Source: Siphonodentalium dalli (taxonomy: Eukaryota; Mollusca; Scaphopoda; Gadilida; Siphonodentaliidae). From it: DNA of 64,000 bases. The notes under the pieces were generated by a model. It ran no database searches and was not told where the DNA came from. It worked only from the letters and a program-made list of their open reading frames with translations. Positions 11,379-23,700 of this stretch are shown here, in pieces. The stretch is from positions 187,969,794-188,033,793 of the forward strand of contig CP136064.1 of NCBI GenBank assembly GCA_032622095.1, read 5' to 3'. A program made the position numbers and the translations under genes. Position 1 is the first letter of the stretch; every line of letters begins with the position of its first letter.

Positions 11379-11799
11379 CAGTGCTTCACAGGAGTGATTT
11401 TTTTATGAGAACAGTTTTTAGCACTCGTAAATTATCAGACGGGTGCATTTTACACTTCGAAGTTAGACGCATGGTGCCCAGAATAATATATTACAATGAA
11501 AGTTAATTAATGTTTCTTTTTTCCCTTTTATGCTGTTTTATGATGAAATTCTTACCAGTAAATATCTTCTGCTGATATTTTCACCCCATAGTATTTGCTG
11601 ACAATAGTAACATTGCAGAGATTGTATTAAAGTTTTGACTATAGTGCTATAATGATTACAGTCCACAAAATCCTCATACTCATCATAGCAGGATGGACAG
11701 GAGTATATTTTAGCACCCATAAATTTATGGGTGATTCTGGGTGATTACAAATGGATGAGGGGTTCAATTACACTCGCTGCTGTCTCCTGTGAAGCACTG
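11379..11799. mobile_element. 421-bp MITE with CAGTGCTTCACAGGAG terminal repeats
   Basis: The left end CAGTGCTTCACAGGAG is matched by its exact complement CTCCTGTGAAGCACTG at the right end. No transposase is encoded. The element ends 110 bp before the LC8 splice acceptor. The flanks show no clean target duplication, so the superfamily is unassigned (a CAGTG start would suit hAT). Confidence 0.6.
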
Positions 11800-11882
11800 T
11801 AACAGTTACTATTTTCTCTAAAAGGTTTTCATAAATGGGTCTTTTACTGACTTATCCCATACCACTTTGATGCCATCATTAA

Positions 11883-12185
<303 letters not shown>

Positions 12186-12636
12186 ATGAAAACACTGGCC
12201 GCGTGCCTCCTAAGATCTGAATCATTCATGCTCATATATCACTGTTCTAGTCTACTTCATCAGTTGATTATGAACTCTGCTATGCTCTCAGAACCCATCA
12301 TGATCTGCCCTCTTACTGACTGTGACGACACATGCGTTGACTGACTGATCATGCGACATATCAGTGGATAGATTCTCTGAGTGTAGATGACTGAAATGGA
12401 AGTGACTAGTCTGGTCATTCGGGTGGCCATATTTTTGTTACGATTATGTTATATCTATATACAATAATGTTGAAAATTAAAAGCGATTTTGTACAAGTGA
12501 AATGCTTGTTAATGGGCATAATTCCCCAATACTCGAAGAAACCATATTTTATTATTTGATCCAAAGTCATAAAGTGAGGCCATACTAGTAAACAAATTAT
12601 ACTCCCACCCCACAAGACCCAAGACATTGGTCTTTC
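12186..12636. other. 3' flank of the LC8 gene, probable 3' UTR at its start
   Basis: Transcribed 3' UTR is expected immediately after the stop, but I see no canonical AATAAA close by. The segment from about 12430 onward is probably repeat-derived, since it runs into the 12637 element. Confidence 0.4.
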
Positions 12637-12753
12637 AGAGAGCTTTCCGGTGAATGGCAACAACTTCAACAAGCCATATTTCCGACTAAATCCTGAAAAA
12701 TTACCCATAATTCTGCTGTGGTTAAGGAGTCGATTATTTAGGGCATTCCAGTG
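12637..12753 (-). mobile_element. Single-arm copy of the 26.6-kb foldback element
   Basis: The segment from AGAGAGCTTTCCGGTGAATG through CTAAATCCTGAAAAATTACC to TTTAGGGCATTCCAGTG matches one arm of the inverted repeat at 26574-26782 at high identity. Here there is only one arm, and it has an extra CAACTTCAA insertion. Confidence 0.7.
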
Positions 12754-13417
12754 ACTACTGGTCATGCATAAAAGACCACCAGATTTATCAGGAATTCCGG
12801 ATATGTAATTAAATTTCCTAACTAACCATGGATGCCATGTTTCTGTTGTTCGTCACTGAACATTACATGTATCTTCCTATACTTGCACTGAGCTGTAAAC
12901 AAAATTCAAAATTGTAACCATTGAAATTGAATTGTGGGAGTATCATGAAACTGTTTAGTTGGTATAATTTCCATTAAAGGGACGGGCAGCCTTCATTGTA
13001 GGTTATAATTTAGAAATAAGTTATCAAATTATGATTATTTCCTCAAGAATATGCTATTTAATAGTATAGCATAATGATGACATGGATTATACAACTCACA
13101 ATACTATCATAGTAAATTCCTTATTTGGTATGTGATGTAATTACCATAGGTTAGGAGAAAATACTAACTGGATTGAAAAATATTCATCTCTTTGCAAGAA
13201 CAATTATATTATGTACATGTTTTCTGTCTGATCATTTCCCCAATCATGAAGTAATGTGGATTAGCTGGATTTTGAACGGACAGTGGGTAGAATAGGTTGA
13301 TTAAAATAAAATTGGTGTGATTTGAATACGATTGTTGATGGCGCCAATAATTTGACCTTCCACAGTGCAACGGAACATTTTCATTGGATGATCTGGTAGT
13401 TCCGAGTGTTTTCTATA
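12754..13417. other. AT-rich non-coding stretch
   Basis: No gene, RNA or repeat boundary recognised. Confidence 0.4.
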
Positions 13418-14755
13418 AGGCCTAAACAAATAATACCTTTGTTTCCGCTAACGAGCTAAAAAAAAATTAGGGTAGGTAGGTAGGCTTAACTTTTTTTTTT
13501 AGGTTAACTTTTTTTTTCAGTATCTTTAAAAATAACTGTATAATACTTGTCAATAACCCAAACTATGCACTTCTTAGCCCCAATCAGGTTAACCCAGATG
13601 ACAGAGGAACTAGAAACTCCAATTCAATCTTACATATGCTTTAATATTTACATATATACTAGTCTATATACTAAGATAGTCTTTGATAATCCTAATATTT
13701 CCTATATGGTCTGGCGACAACTGGAGTCAGTCCAGCACCACTGCACTGTACACATATTGGAGTGACCGTCTTGTACCGATCTCTTAAGGATGGCTTCACA
13801 ACACCCCCTTCTCCGCATTCAGTGAAGGATCTAGGTATTTTTTGGGGACACCTGGTTTTGGGCAATGATATGCCGAAGGCATAACCTGAAGGCCTGATCA
13901 GAGGAATGTTTGGGAAGGGTGATCCCCTGATGATGGTGGGGGTTCTTCCCCTGGAAAAATTTTGAAAATCCATTGCATTTAGATCTAATCTAAGGCTCTT
14001 TTTAGTCAGTATTTTGAATTTTACAGAGAGGTCAATTTTATCAAGTTTCTCAAGCATAACTTTGGAACTTTTTATATATGTATGGATTGGAAATGCTTAT
14101 AAGTTATTGTCAGATATCTTTTGGTTCTATGGATTATGCTTATCGGAAGCCTTATCCTGCTTGAAATTAGACTTGCCATCATCACTCTAATTCATAAATA
14201 GGCTATTTTATAAAATTCAAGTGAGACACATACCGTACATAATATACGACATGTAATACAGAAATCCTACATGTACACGTAGTACAGAAACAATGTACAT
14301 GTATTAAGATAGTAATGACTATATATGGTACTAATCTCTATGTTAATTTTTCATTTGGTATTATGAGATCCCACTTGATAACCAGGTTGATTTGATCAAA
14401 TTGTTAATGTTCCTGTGCTGTAATTGATTGAAATACTGAAGTCTGAACGCTGAATGATAACATACCGTACCTGAACTCAAATTATTTGAAGTTTTCACAG
14501 ATGAAAGCTAGATAAAGCCAAACATACTTTAAACTTAAATTTCTTATGTCAATATATATAAATGTTTTGCATCTTGTTATGATATGAATTGGGACCTAAA
14601 TTAAAAAAATATATATATTTAAATCAAAAATTTTTTATTTTTTTTTTGGTCCAATTTTTTATTTTTTTTGCAATGGCAATAAAAAGTTTAGGGTCGGCGG
14701 TTTAAAATAGGGTCGGTCGGGTTAGCGGAAACAAACGTATTTTTTGTTTAGGCCT
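13418..14755. mobile_element. 1.34-kb element with AGGCCTAAACAAA terminal inverted repeats
   Basis: The left end AGGCCTAAACAAATAATACC continues into TTTGTTTCCGCTAAC. The right end is its inverted counterpart (GTTAGCGGAAACAAACGTAT, then GTTTAGGCCT). TIRs are about 36 bp, followed inside by GGTAGGTAGG/GGTCGGTCGG blocks and T-rich tracts. A 121-codon minus-strand frame at 13692-14057 crosses the middle but has no recognisable transposase domain. Confidence 0.6.
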
Positions 14756-15069
14756 AAACAAATGGTTCTGTGACGTTTTTGAAGTTAGGTTACATAACAA
14801 AGCATACAAACATGACAATAACATGCAATGTACGTGATATTTATGATTGATATAAGAACAAAATATGTCTATTATATAAGATTCTTTTTGTTTATGGTAG
14901 TTTTAGGCTTTTAGCGGATGCGGGACACAACGTACCGGGGGTGGGGGGGGGGGGGTACCTAGGCGTAAAAAATTTACACGTAAATTTTTTCCTTATTCAT
15001 TTAGGGGGGGGGGGGGGGATGTCGGAAAAAATTTGCATGTAATTTTTTTCCAAATATGTATTTTCAGAC
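14756..15069. other. Non-coding stretch with two poly-G runs
   Basis: G runs lie at about 14939-14955 and 15004-15018, each next to AAAAATTT(A/G)CA(C/T)GTAA-type sequence, so it is a short local duplication. Nothing else recognised. Confidence 0.4.
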
Positions 15070-15402
15070 TCACAACTTCAATTTTATAGAATATGGATTA
15101 ACCTTAATATCCAAATCATATATACATGAGTAGTACAATCCACATAAAACAATTTTGGATAACCACTGTCTTGGTTTACATGTGATATCATTAACCCTCT
15201 TAATAATGCCGACTATGTCAGTGTCTACCAGTCGAATGCAGAATTCTACCCTGCGATCGCTTATCTGGCAAATTTTTACTGCAGAACTATCCCATGTATT
15301 AAACAATTTCTCCTCCAATGGTATCAGAAAACAGTTATATGCTGGTATCTCACTCATCTCATTTGCATCTTTTTCAAAGTCGAGGTAATGACTAGTTGTC
15401 AT
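15070..15402 (-). CDS. Unrecognised ORF, candidate first coding exon
   Basis: A minus-strand ATG at 15402 opens a 110-codon frame with protein-like composition, including EMSEIPAYNCFLIPLEEKLF, then SSAVKICQISDRRVEFCIRL and DTDIVGIIKRVND. A possible splice donor (CACAT followed by GTAAAC) lies near 15178, after about 74 codons. The tail beyond it is less protein-like, so the true exon may be 15179-15402. No family was recognised and no downstream exon was identified. It lies between poly-G-bearing repeats, so it could instead belong to a transposon. Confidence 0.35.
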   Translation of the reverse strand: MTTSHYLDFEKDANEMSEIPAYNCFLIPLEEKLFNTWDSSAVKICQISDRRVEFCIRLVDTDIVGIIKRVNDITCKPRQWLSKIVLCGLYYSCIYDLDIKVNPYSIKLKL

Positions 15403-15599
15403 TTTTTAAAGTGCATACATAGCGTTGCGATCACCAATATACATGTTTGTACATGTCATGACATCACGAGGTACAAATCTGCGTTCTACTGGTAGACAAT
15501 GACCATTTTAGTCATAATAATCTAAACTAAGTTACCAAGCACCTTCTCGTGAATTGTATGCTCCGGTGTTTTTTTCGGTTTCCGGTCAAACCGAGTTGT

Positions 15600-15800
15600 C
15601 CGGCTGGGGTAGATTTGATTTTTCTGGGGGGGGGGGGGGGGGGGGGGGGGTGGGAAATGGTCAGTGGAAAAAAACTGCAGTTTTTGCTGTTTTGGGGGGG
15701 GGGGGTACCCAAACTGAAGAAAACAGTTTTTTCCACCCTGTCTGCAGTTTTTTTCCGCCCCCCACCCCCCCCCCCCCCCCCCCCCCTGTTTATAGTGGAA
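15600..15800. repeat. Imperfect inverted repeat with poly-G and poly-C arms
   Basis: A long G run (about 15625-15651) and a second (about 15694-15705) are mirrored by a C run (about 15762-15786). Between them GGAAAAAAACTGCAG is mirrored by CTGCAGTTTTTTTCC. The arms could pair, or the G strand could fold as a quadruplex. The 69-99-codon Pro/Gly-rich frames on both strands are artefacts of the runs. Confidence 0.6.
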
Positions 15801-15983
15801 TATAATAAACAGAATAATCACATGAGTTAACTAACAATGTGAAATAATTAATTGATGAAGAATTTCACGTCACCAGTTCAATCAAGTGATTACTCTGTTA
15901 TTAATCCAATTGTATTGATCAGTAATTTTGAAAGCAACGGGTAATAATCTGAAGGATTATAGTGGTTTAATACTATTAGTCTG

Positions 15984-17300
15984 TTTTAGCTCAACGTGAC
16001 AGTCAAATTTGAGCTATTACCATGGGTTGGCATCCATCGTCCATCGACAATTTCATTTATCACACCCTACAGGCCACATCCCTCATCCAATCGTCGCCTC
16101 TGGATGGAAGACAATGATTTTTTTCACGAAATTAAAAAAAAAACATGGCCACCAGCAGCCATATTTGATTCCATTGGCACACCATGCAGCTGCATTTATT
16201 GGTAATTTGGAGAATTGTTTTGAAAAATATACATGCATACTCTTGAGTGCCTAATAAAAGTACAGGGTGGAATAATAGTACAGGTTGGAAAATGTCGCGT
16301 AACTGAATAATAGTACAGGGCGGAATAAAAGTACAGACTGGAAATATTAGTACCATACATCCCAACAAAACGCACCATCTGACTGGTTTACTGATGCCAT
16401 GTGACAGAAATAGTTTCGATGGATAGCCAGGTCTGTGAATCTACAGTGTGCTGATCACTGTCAACAATCAGAGTTCATTTATCTATGAATAACACAATTT
16501 AAGATTGGTGAATTATTTCTTTTGGTTAATTTAATAAACGTACAGGACCAAATAATGATCATACAGGTGGGAATTTTACCTCGATTTTAATAATCGTACA
16601 TGTATGTTTATTAGGCACTCAGTATTTAGGATCACCTCTAGATGGGAGCTATCGAATTTGAACGATTTTCGATGAAAAACATGGCCACTGGCAGCCATCT
16701 TGAATTTTACTCTTTGCATTACTGAATCCTTTGGCACACCCTTCATGCCACATCCCTAATCTGATCATCACCAAATTACATACAGTGTATGGATCTTCGG
16801 GCTGACCTAGATGGGAGCCATCAATTTTTGTCCGTATTAAATTCCTTAAAAAACATGGCTGCCAGCAGCCATCTTGGAGTTTACTCTTTGCATAACTAAA
16901 TCCTTCTGCACATCATGCATACCTAATCCAATGGGCACCAACCTTTAATATATAGATCTTCGGGTTGATCTCCAGATTGGAGCCATCAAATTTTTCCCAT
17001 ATTTGTTAAAAAACATGGCTTCCAGTGGCCATCTTGGATTCACAATTGAAATATCGGCACATGCAGCCCAAATTGAATGGAGAGATGTTTTGAAAATTTA
17101 CAGGCATGTTCAGGACCACTTCTTGATGGGGGCTATCGAATTTGAATGATATTTTATGAAAAACATGGATTTGACTCTTTGCATGACTAAATACTTCAGC
17201 ACATGCTCCAGCCAGCATTTTCATCCAGTTAACCTCAAACTTCATATGTATTGTGTGGTGACACATTTAGTTATGAAGAGATCAAATCCAGGATTGGCTG
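15984..17300 (-). mobile_element. Pearl-like element (family A), minus orientation, with a nested MITE
   Basis: It begins with TTTTAGCTCAACGTGACAGT, the complement of the hairpin terminus that ends other family-A copies (GTTGAGCTAAAA). It then shows several diverged ~160-bp units recognisable by GGCAGCCAT(C/A)TTG, CATGACTAAATCCTT and GATGGGAGC(C/T)ATC blocks. The TA-flanked MITE at 16238-16624 is inserted into it. Pearl-like elements are non-autonomous, probably Helentron-mobilised repeats known from bivalves. The assignment here rests on architecture, not on a database match. Confidence 0.6.
16238..16624. mobile_element. TA-flanked MITE, copy 2
   Basis: Nearly identical to the 8676-9075 element over its whole length: the same CTCTTGAGTGCCTAATAAA end, the same GTACAGGGTGGAATAATAGT subterminal repeats and the same core. 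It differs by a few substitutions, a small deletion in the right interior and a shortened right terminus (GCACTCAGTA). Confidence 0.8.
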
Positions 17301-17309
17301 CCGTCAGCC

Positions 17310-17655
17310 TTGTTTTTCCATAAATTTGTTTTCAAAGAAGTGATCATAAACATGCCTGTAAATTTTCAAAACATTTCTCAAATAAATGTGGGTTTAAGAA
17401 TGTGCAGATGGTTCAAATGTGAAATCCAAAGATGGCCACTGGAGGCCATGTTTTTCATTGAATATGGGGAAACAATTGATGGCTCCCATCTAAGAGGTCA
17501 CCCGAAGAAGTTTGGTGACAGTCGGATGAGGGACGTGGCCAGTAGAGTGTGCTGATGATTTTAGTCATGTATAGAGTCAATTCCAAAAAGGATGCCATGT
17601 TTTTCAATGAAATAGAGACAAATTTGATGGCTCCCATCTACTAGTGGTCACCAAA
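17310..17655 (+). mobile_element. Pearl-like family A fragment, plus orientation
   Basis: The family blocks appear in the opposite orientation to the preceding element (AACATGCCTGTAAATTTTCA, then TCCAAAGATGGCCACTGGAG and GGATGAGGGACGTGGCC). Together with 15984-17300 it makes a head-to-head pair. It ends in a poly-A run at 17655. Confidence 0.55.
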
Positions 17656-18046
17656 AAAAAAAAAGACAGTCCATGACTGGGTTGCTCACCAGACTGTAAA
17701 GACTGGGACTCTGAAGACTACAATAGCCAGTACTTGTCAAATTTAAAACAAGTAGTTCTAAACAAGAACATAGGTAGAGGGTCTTTGTTGAACAGCGGGA
17801 GGGGGTGTCCACCATGAAATTTCTAACTGCAATAGATCATTGCCAAGTACCTCCCAACTAGACCAAACTAAATTACAACTGGTACTTCAAGATCTCCAAC
17901 TGTTGGAAAGTTATCAAAACCTTACTGATAATAGCGGTATATATAAAAAATATACATGTAATATAGGAATCTATATAGAAGTAGCAAACATGAATTCATA
18001 GCATAGATAGGGTGGGTGCGGGAGTGTTAAATCTCCTATCTCTGCC

Positions 18047-18569
18047 CAGCCCTGGGAATTAGCCTAGGCCATAGGCAATGCCTAGGTAAAAGCAGAGGCA
18101 AAATCGGTTTGCCTAGGCAATAATATTTCCTAGGTAAAACAAGTTCATTGGGTTACTAAAATTGATTTGTGTATTAATATTTCCTAGGTAAAACAAGTTC
18201 ATTGGGTTACTAAAATTGATTTGTGTATATCAGAAATAGAACCTCTTTAGCCAAAATGATTTCCTTAAATAACTCATCATATATTGTCCTACAATTGTTT
18301 CCATGGCACTGGGACACTAACTAGCTACCCGTTATAAGGACACTTATTTTGGAGATGATTTGTGGAATTGTACATATATGTTGAGTAATGGCCTGGAAAT
18401 AATGTTCTGCAAAATAACTGGGCAATTCATGTTATTATTGAATCATATTGATTTGAGATGGCAATATTGTTGCAAAATTGCTTGGGTAAAATCTGTTTTT
18501 GCCTGGGCCGATTTCTTTCACCTAGGCAAATATATTGCCTAGGCAAATTTTCCTTAATTCACAGGGCTG
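18047..18569. mobile_element. hAT-like MITE with CAGCCCTG termini
   Basis: The left end CAGCCCTGGGAATTAGCCTA is matched inversely by the right end (TTCCTTAATTCACAGGGCTG), and GCCTAGGCAA-type motifs are repeated near both ends. The flanks share TCTGCC(C), a 6-7-bp duplication. A related locus at about 49000-49030 reads straight through (CCTATCTCTGCCCTGTTTGA), which gives an empty-site comparison. Confidence 0.65.
18121..18228. repeat. Near-exact 54-bp tandem duplication
   Basis: Two adjacent 54-bp copies begin TAATATTTCCTAGGTAAAAC, inside the 18047 MITE. Confidence 0.85.
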
Positions 18570-19149
18570 TCTGCCCCTATTTGAACCAAATGTAAATCCC
18601 AATCTATGAGATCCATTGATCTAGTAATCTCAAATGGTATATTATAGAAGTTTAAGTGAGTTCATTTTCATTCAAATAAGTTACAAAATTAAGGGAAGGG
18701 TTATCAACATGGCACCTCTGATAATTGTTTCTTGAAATCATCAGCATAATAAATAAGACACATCATTATCACAGATGAATAGAAGTCAATAGCCTATAAT
18801 ACTATATAAACACTTGCCTGGACAACTGCATAGAACAGGGCACATGGGAATTAATCAAATTGAAATTGAAATGAATGAATGACACAAATAAACATTATCT
18901 GTGATTTCAACAGCTGTCAGATAAGATTCATTTCATACACATGAGTCGTTAGAGAAATGGCAGGCCATACAACATTTATATTGTTAGTGAAAGAGATGAC
19001 TTCTCAAATAATATTGTGGCATTAGGAATGTGAAAAGAACAACATTTGTAAAAGCGGTAAATATACTTAATTTGACCCCTCAATTGGCAAGGGTAACAAA
19101 CTGTTCGTGATTTTTCTCCTAGACCCCTGGACCGATTTTAACTAAATTT

Positions 19150-19646
19150 TGTGGGTTGAGTCGACGTACCCTGGCAGATGTTATAATGTGGTTAGTTTCT
19201 CAAAATTAAATTTTTGTTTGTTATTGCTCAATTTAACAAAAAAACTAAAAAATTAGTTAAATCTAACAAACAAAAATTTCTTTTTTTTGGTGTTATGTCC
19301 CTGGCTCCGCCCACATTGGACCCAGTGACCTCATTTGAACAAATCTGAACCCCAGTCACCCAAGGAACCTTCATACCAAATATGAACCCATTCGCGACCT
19401 GATGGTACATGAGAAGTTGTTTTAAGAATTACCATGGAGGGAAAGCGTTATGGCCCTGGCTTCACAACTATTGGACCCAGTGACCTCATTTGAACAAATC
19501 TGAATGTGAGTCACCTAGGGAACATTCACACCAAATATGAACCCATTCGGCCCTATGGATCTGGAGAAGATGTTCAAAGAATTGTTGACGGACGAGGAGT
19601 GATGACTATAGCTCCACCGGAGACTTCGTCTCGGGTGAGCTAAAAA
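19150..19646 (+). mobile_element. Pearl-like family B 3' end (GGTGAGCTAAAAA terminus)
   Basis: Two related units carry GACC(C/T)CAGTGACCTCATTTGAAC and ACCAAATATGAACCCATTCG. Then come a short GACGGACGAGG stretch and a terminal hairpin (AGCTCCACCGGAGA / TCTCGGGTGAGCT) followed by AAAAA. The same sequence ends the 41180-42028 copies. Confidence 0.6.
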
Positions 19647-19649
19647 CAT

Positions 19650-20318
19650 AAAGTTTGGTGACAATTGGATGAGGGACGAAGAATGTGTCAAATTATTTAG
19701 TCATGCAAAGAGAAAAATCCTGGATGGTTGCCGGCAGCCATGTTTTTCGTTTAAAATCCTTCAAATTTGATAGTTCCCATCAAGAGGTGATCCTAAACAT
19801 GCCTGTAGATTTTCAAAAAGATCCATATGAAGTTTGGGGGATGATCGGATGAGGGATGTGGCCTGTAGGGTGTGCCATGGGTTTTAATCATGCAAAGAGT
19901 AAAATCCAAGATGGCTGGGATGTCATCTGTAAGGTGCGCCAAAGGATTTAGTCACGCAAAGAGTAAAATTCAAGATGACAGCCGACGGCCATGTTTTTCA
20001 TTGAAAATCGATCAAATTTGATCGGTGATCTAAACGTTGCCTGTAAATTTTCAAAACACTTCTCCAATAAAGACAGGGTGTGCCGATGATAAAATTTGAA
20101 ATCCAAGATGTCTGCTGGCAGCCATGTTTTTAACGAATGTTGGAAAAAATGGTGGCTCCCATCTAAATGTCACCCCAAAGATTCATATGAAGTTTTGGTG
20201 ACGATCAGATGAGAGGAGACCTGCAAGGTGTGCATTTAATAGGAAATTGATGACGGAAGGACACCAACCCATGACAATGGCTCAAAATTAATTTGTCAAG
20301 TTGATCTAAAAAGAGGAA
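19650..20318 (+). mobile_element. Pearl-like family A element, plus orientation
   Basis: Diverged ~160-bp units carry GGATGAGGGA(C/T)G, TTTAGTCATGCAAAGAG, AAAATCC(A/T)(A/G)GATGG and GCCATGTTTTTC. The element ends with GACGGAAGGACACCAACCCA and a decayed hairpin near GTTGATCTAAAAAGA. Confidence 0.6.
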
Positions 20319-20497
20319 CACTATCAAATAAATCCCGGATCCCAAACTGGACATATTCAGGTTCATATGATATCAATGAGCACATTTATTAAATGACCCT
20401 CTCAAACATTCCAAAATTCTATAGAAATATATCAAATATGCTCAACGCAATTGATAATTGTATGAAAGGATATCAAACCTTAATCCCGAAATAAAAG

Positions 20498-20646
20498 CAA
20501 TGGCAATTCGGTTTGGAATGATGCTGTGACTCACAAATTCAATCGACTACATGTATCTGATACAGGGCTGTTTTCCACATTGATTGATCATACTGAAACT
20601 GAGGAATCATTACATGTGTTATTGGCAGACAACTTAAGGAAATCGC
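20498..20646 (+). CDS. Internal exon of an unrecognised plus-strand gene
   Basis: The frame is bounded upstream by a stop at 20481-20483 and an AG at 20496-20497. It encodes SVWNDAVTHKFNRLHVSDTG followed by TEESLHVLLADNLRKS. It ends in the strong donor GTAAGT at 20647, one base into a codon (phase 1). The acceptor at 30348-30349 leaves exactly two bases before its first full codon, so the two exons join in frame (Lys-Ser-Gln-Lys-Ser-Leu). There is no methionine in the exon, so earlier exons must exist. Its own acceptor has a weak pyrimidine tract. The peptide looks like a mixed helical globular domain; I do not recognise the family. Confidence 0.55.
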
Positions 20647-20700
20647 GTAAGTATACAGGGTTCATACATGTACTAGTAGACTGGTCAATAATCTTGGAAA

Positions 20701-20751
20701 GTTTTGGAATTTTAAACTACAATCTCAGATTGTAGTTTAAAATTCCAAAAC
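20701..20751. repeat. 51-bp perfect hairpin
   Basis: GTTTTGGAATTTTAAACTAC and its complement face each other around AATCTCAGATT, with 25-bp arms and a 1-base loop. It lies 54 bp downstream of the exon donor at 20647. Confidence 0.85.
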
Positions 20752-20759
20752 CATTAGGC

Positions 20760-23700
20760 CATAATAAATATATTCCTAGATGATCATCGGAAGTTTTTTG
20801 AAATTTGGGGGGGGGGGGGGGGGGGGGGAGGTATTTATTATTTATTTCCAGCTCGGCATAGATGAACCAAGTAAAGTTGATTCAATTCATTGCTATGTTG
20901 TATACGTGTGCAATATTAATAAAATGCGAGTTAAATGAAGTGAAAGATGGAAATAAATAATAGCTGACAAGAAATGTCATGTTGTTATATATATATAATT
21001 CCCATCATTTACTTCATTTATAATAAATATATTAATATCGCACACACATATGTTGTGGTGCAAACTATATGTCAAAAGATGCCCATGTCAAACATATTCG
21101 CATGCCCGATTTCTATGTGGCGTTTGGTATCCCGAGAAATGAGCAAATGCTTGCGGTACGGAACAAGCACGATTAGGCTGAAAAATGAAATATTTGTTTC
21201 GTATTACTATGCCAAAAAATCCAGGTATGTAGGTAGGGTTGTTTTTTTTTTTGGTAATATATTTCCCCCCCCCCCCCCCGAACAGTTAAGAAGTGCATTA
21301 ATGCTTACTCTTTATACTTGTGTTAATGCTGTCCATGTATATTGTAAGAAAACAGTTAATGTAGCACAATAATATGATAAGTATTGTCAATGTGGCCAAA
21401 ATGCCTTCCAAGCACTCAACTATGCAGTTCTCTTGTAATTATTCTCTCAGTTTAGATTGTGGTGGCACATCTTCCTCAGAGCACAATATTGACATATCAA
21501 CAGGCCCAAGATGAACACCATAATAGGGCTTTTCTATGACTTTATAATAACATAACTAGTACGATATTAATTCAAACCTCACTTATATATTTGGTCATAC
21601 ACCTCAGGCCCTAAGACACACCTCCACTGGCAGGATATCTCACATGCGCCTCAGTCACATTGCACAGGGTGTAAATGTCCCTCGATTGCATTGAAATATA
21701 AAGACCCTCACCACATTGAAAATGGTACCGGTACCACAGGCCACACCTTGACTGAGGTACCACACCTCAGCGCTGATTCAAATTGCCCCCAACTTTGAAG
21801 TTCCTTATGCACACTGGAATTGCATGCTTGTAAGTTTTATACACCCATACAAACCAGTAAATAATTCCATATGCTGTTTTTAAATAGTGACCATCCAAGA
21901 AGGGTGTTTGATATGGTAGACATGCAGTCATATGTATACTATCTGTATCCATACTAGTTACTATGCATGGACACTATGAATCCTTGATTGACTGGGGAGA
22001 GGAACTTTAAATTCTGATATAGAAAGTCTGCTACATGTATATTGCTCTGTAACAGATAAGACACATTTTTAACAGTTAAATTTTCGAGTGACTGATCCTT
22101 TTGTTTTTATAGTGCCTTGATATAGGTTTTAATAACAATCTATGCCATACAATATGATTAAAATACTATAATTAATCACCACTTGGAATGTCTGTGTCTC
22201 GTAAGGTGCCCATAGAGTAATAGAAATAGAAAATAAGCAAAATTGTCATGTCTCGAAAAGACACCGTTGAAAAATTCAGGTTTTAAATTTATTTGTTTTT
22301 TAATTTGTTATAATCAATGTAACTTAAATTCCGCCGAGCAATTAGGCATTGTGCATGTATGTGGTTATCAGTAAAGCAGATGTGGTACCAGGCGGGCGCA
22401 TTGGTATCTATCACCTCACACAACCCCATGTCCAAGTAAAATAATCACATTATTGGTCAATGTCATGCCTGAAACAATATTATTTCGAAATAATAGTTAC
22501 CACATAATCAACCAATTTTCTGATGCAATGGTCATGTCAAACTATTAGATGAGGTTTTGATCAATAATCCATCTATGCAGAATCATAGGGTTAGAAAAAA
22601 AATGTTTAAAAAATAGAATTATACCCTGTGTTTACAAGTAGAGAAAGTCATACTCGCACAAGTCAGTCACTTATAAACAAGCATGTAGAATCACTTGACC
22701 TGTGACATCAGAGTTACAATTACCCAAACACATGTACAATCGCTAGAAGCGGAATCTCTCTAGTAAATTTCACTGCTTGAGATCTGTAAAGTTGCACTAA
22801 TGTTAAGCTACCAGTGGGTATCAGGGTTCGCGCTGCCACTTTCCAAATTTGCCAATGGCAAAAAATATTTTCATTTGCCAAAAAAAACAATTTATTTGGC
22901 CAGTGGGTTTTTAATTATGGGATGTGAACTATCTGGTCATAAAACAATCATCGAAGGTGGAATATTCATTGTGTGTGCCGACTACAGGCAATACAAAGGA
23001 AACCTGATCAACAAATCTATCAACTTCGCACAGTCAGCAGTGATATGTCAAAAGTTTAGTTATATGTATTAAATCTACTTTAGTTTTCACCAAACGGTAA
23101 TACCTTCTTTGTCATAATCAAACTTACATCAAACAGTTAATCGAACACCATGTTCTGTTCATTGAGGCTGGTATAAGTAATTTGTAACAGGCTCTCTCAA
23201 TGAAGATACCATCCCTTTGCATGAAATAGCAAAAGGTACAATTGTTTTCACCGTAATCCCCCATTATCTGTTTGGATCATGGACAGTCATTCTATCACTG
23301 CATATTGCTGGCGACATTGAATATCACGTATTTATGTCGGTGTTTTATGACCAGCGAGTATAAGACAATAGGTTTATTAGCCGAATGTGAATAGCGACGG
23401 ATTAATTTGTGGTTCTTTGTTGCCAACAAGGATACAGGGAGAAATAACATGCCGTATGTTCGATGACCGCTGCTTGTAGTTTGTTAATAATGTAGCAATA
23501 CTAAACTTAGTTTCCGGTGTCGCTTATATATTTATTGCTACTTTATGTGTATTAATAATACTAACTTGCTTTACTAGCTCAGTTTACCTGTGTCTGTGGT
23601 TAGTCTTTAAATTATTTAACAAAGATAATAAAATGAGAATTTTCCCAATTATACTCTCAATTAAATTTGGCAAATCATTAAAAAAAATTGGTACAGTGCC

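Larger units (their letters stand above)
17668..19149 (+). repeat. 5' segment of another dispersed repeat, interrupted by a hAT-like MITE
   Basis: The sequence GCTCACCAGACTGTAAAGAC, then GACTCTGAAGACTACAA and AACAAGTAGTTCTAAACA, matches 39700-39800. The homology continues loosely (TGAAATTTCTAA, GGTACTTCAAG). A further stretch, TAAATC(T/A)CCTATCTCTGCCC, matches 49000-49020, where the MITE at 18047-18569 is absent. Confidence 0.5.

Noticed and set aside
13692-14057. 121-codon minus-strand ORF
   Set aside because: Lies inside a TIR element and shows no transposase or other domain.
15522-15830. Overlapping Pro/Gly-rich ORFs on both strands
   Set aside because: Translations of long poly-G and poly-C runs.
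22800-23072. 90-codon ORF starting near a CAGGGTTCGCGCTGCC hAT-like terminus
   Set aside because: The peptide has no transposase motif, and no partner terminus or target duplication was found.
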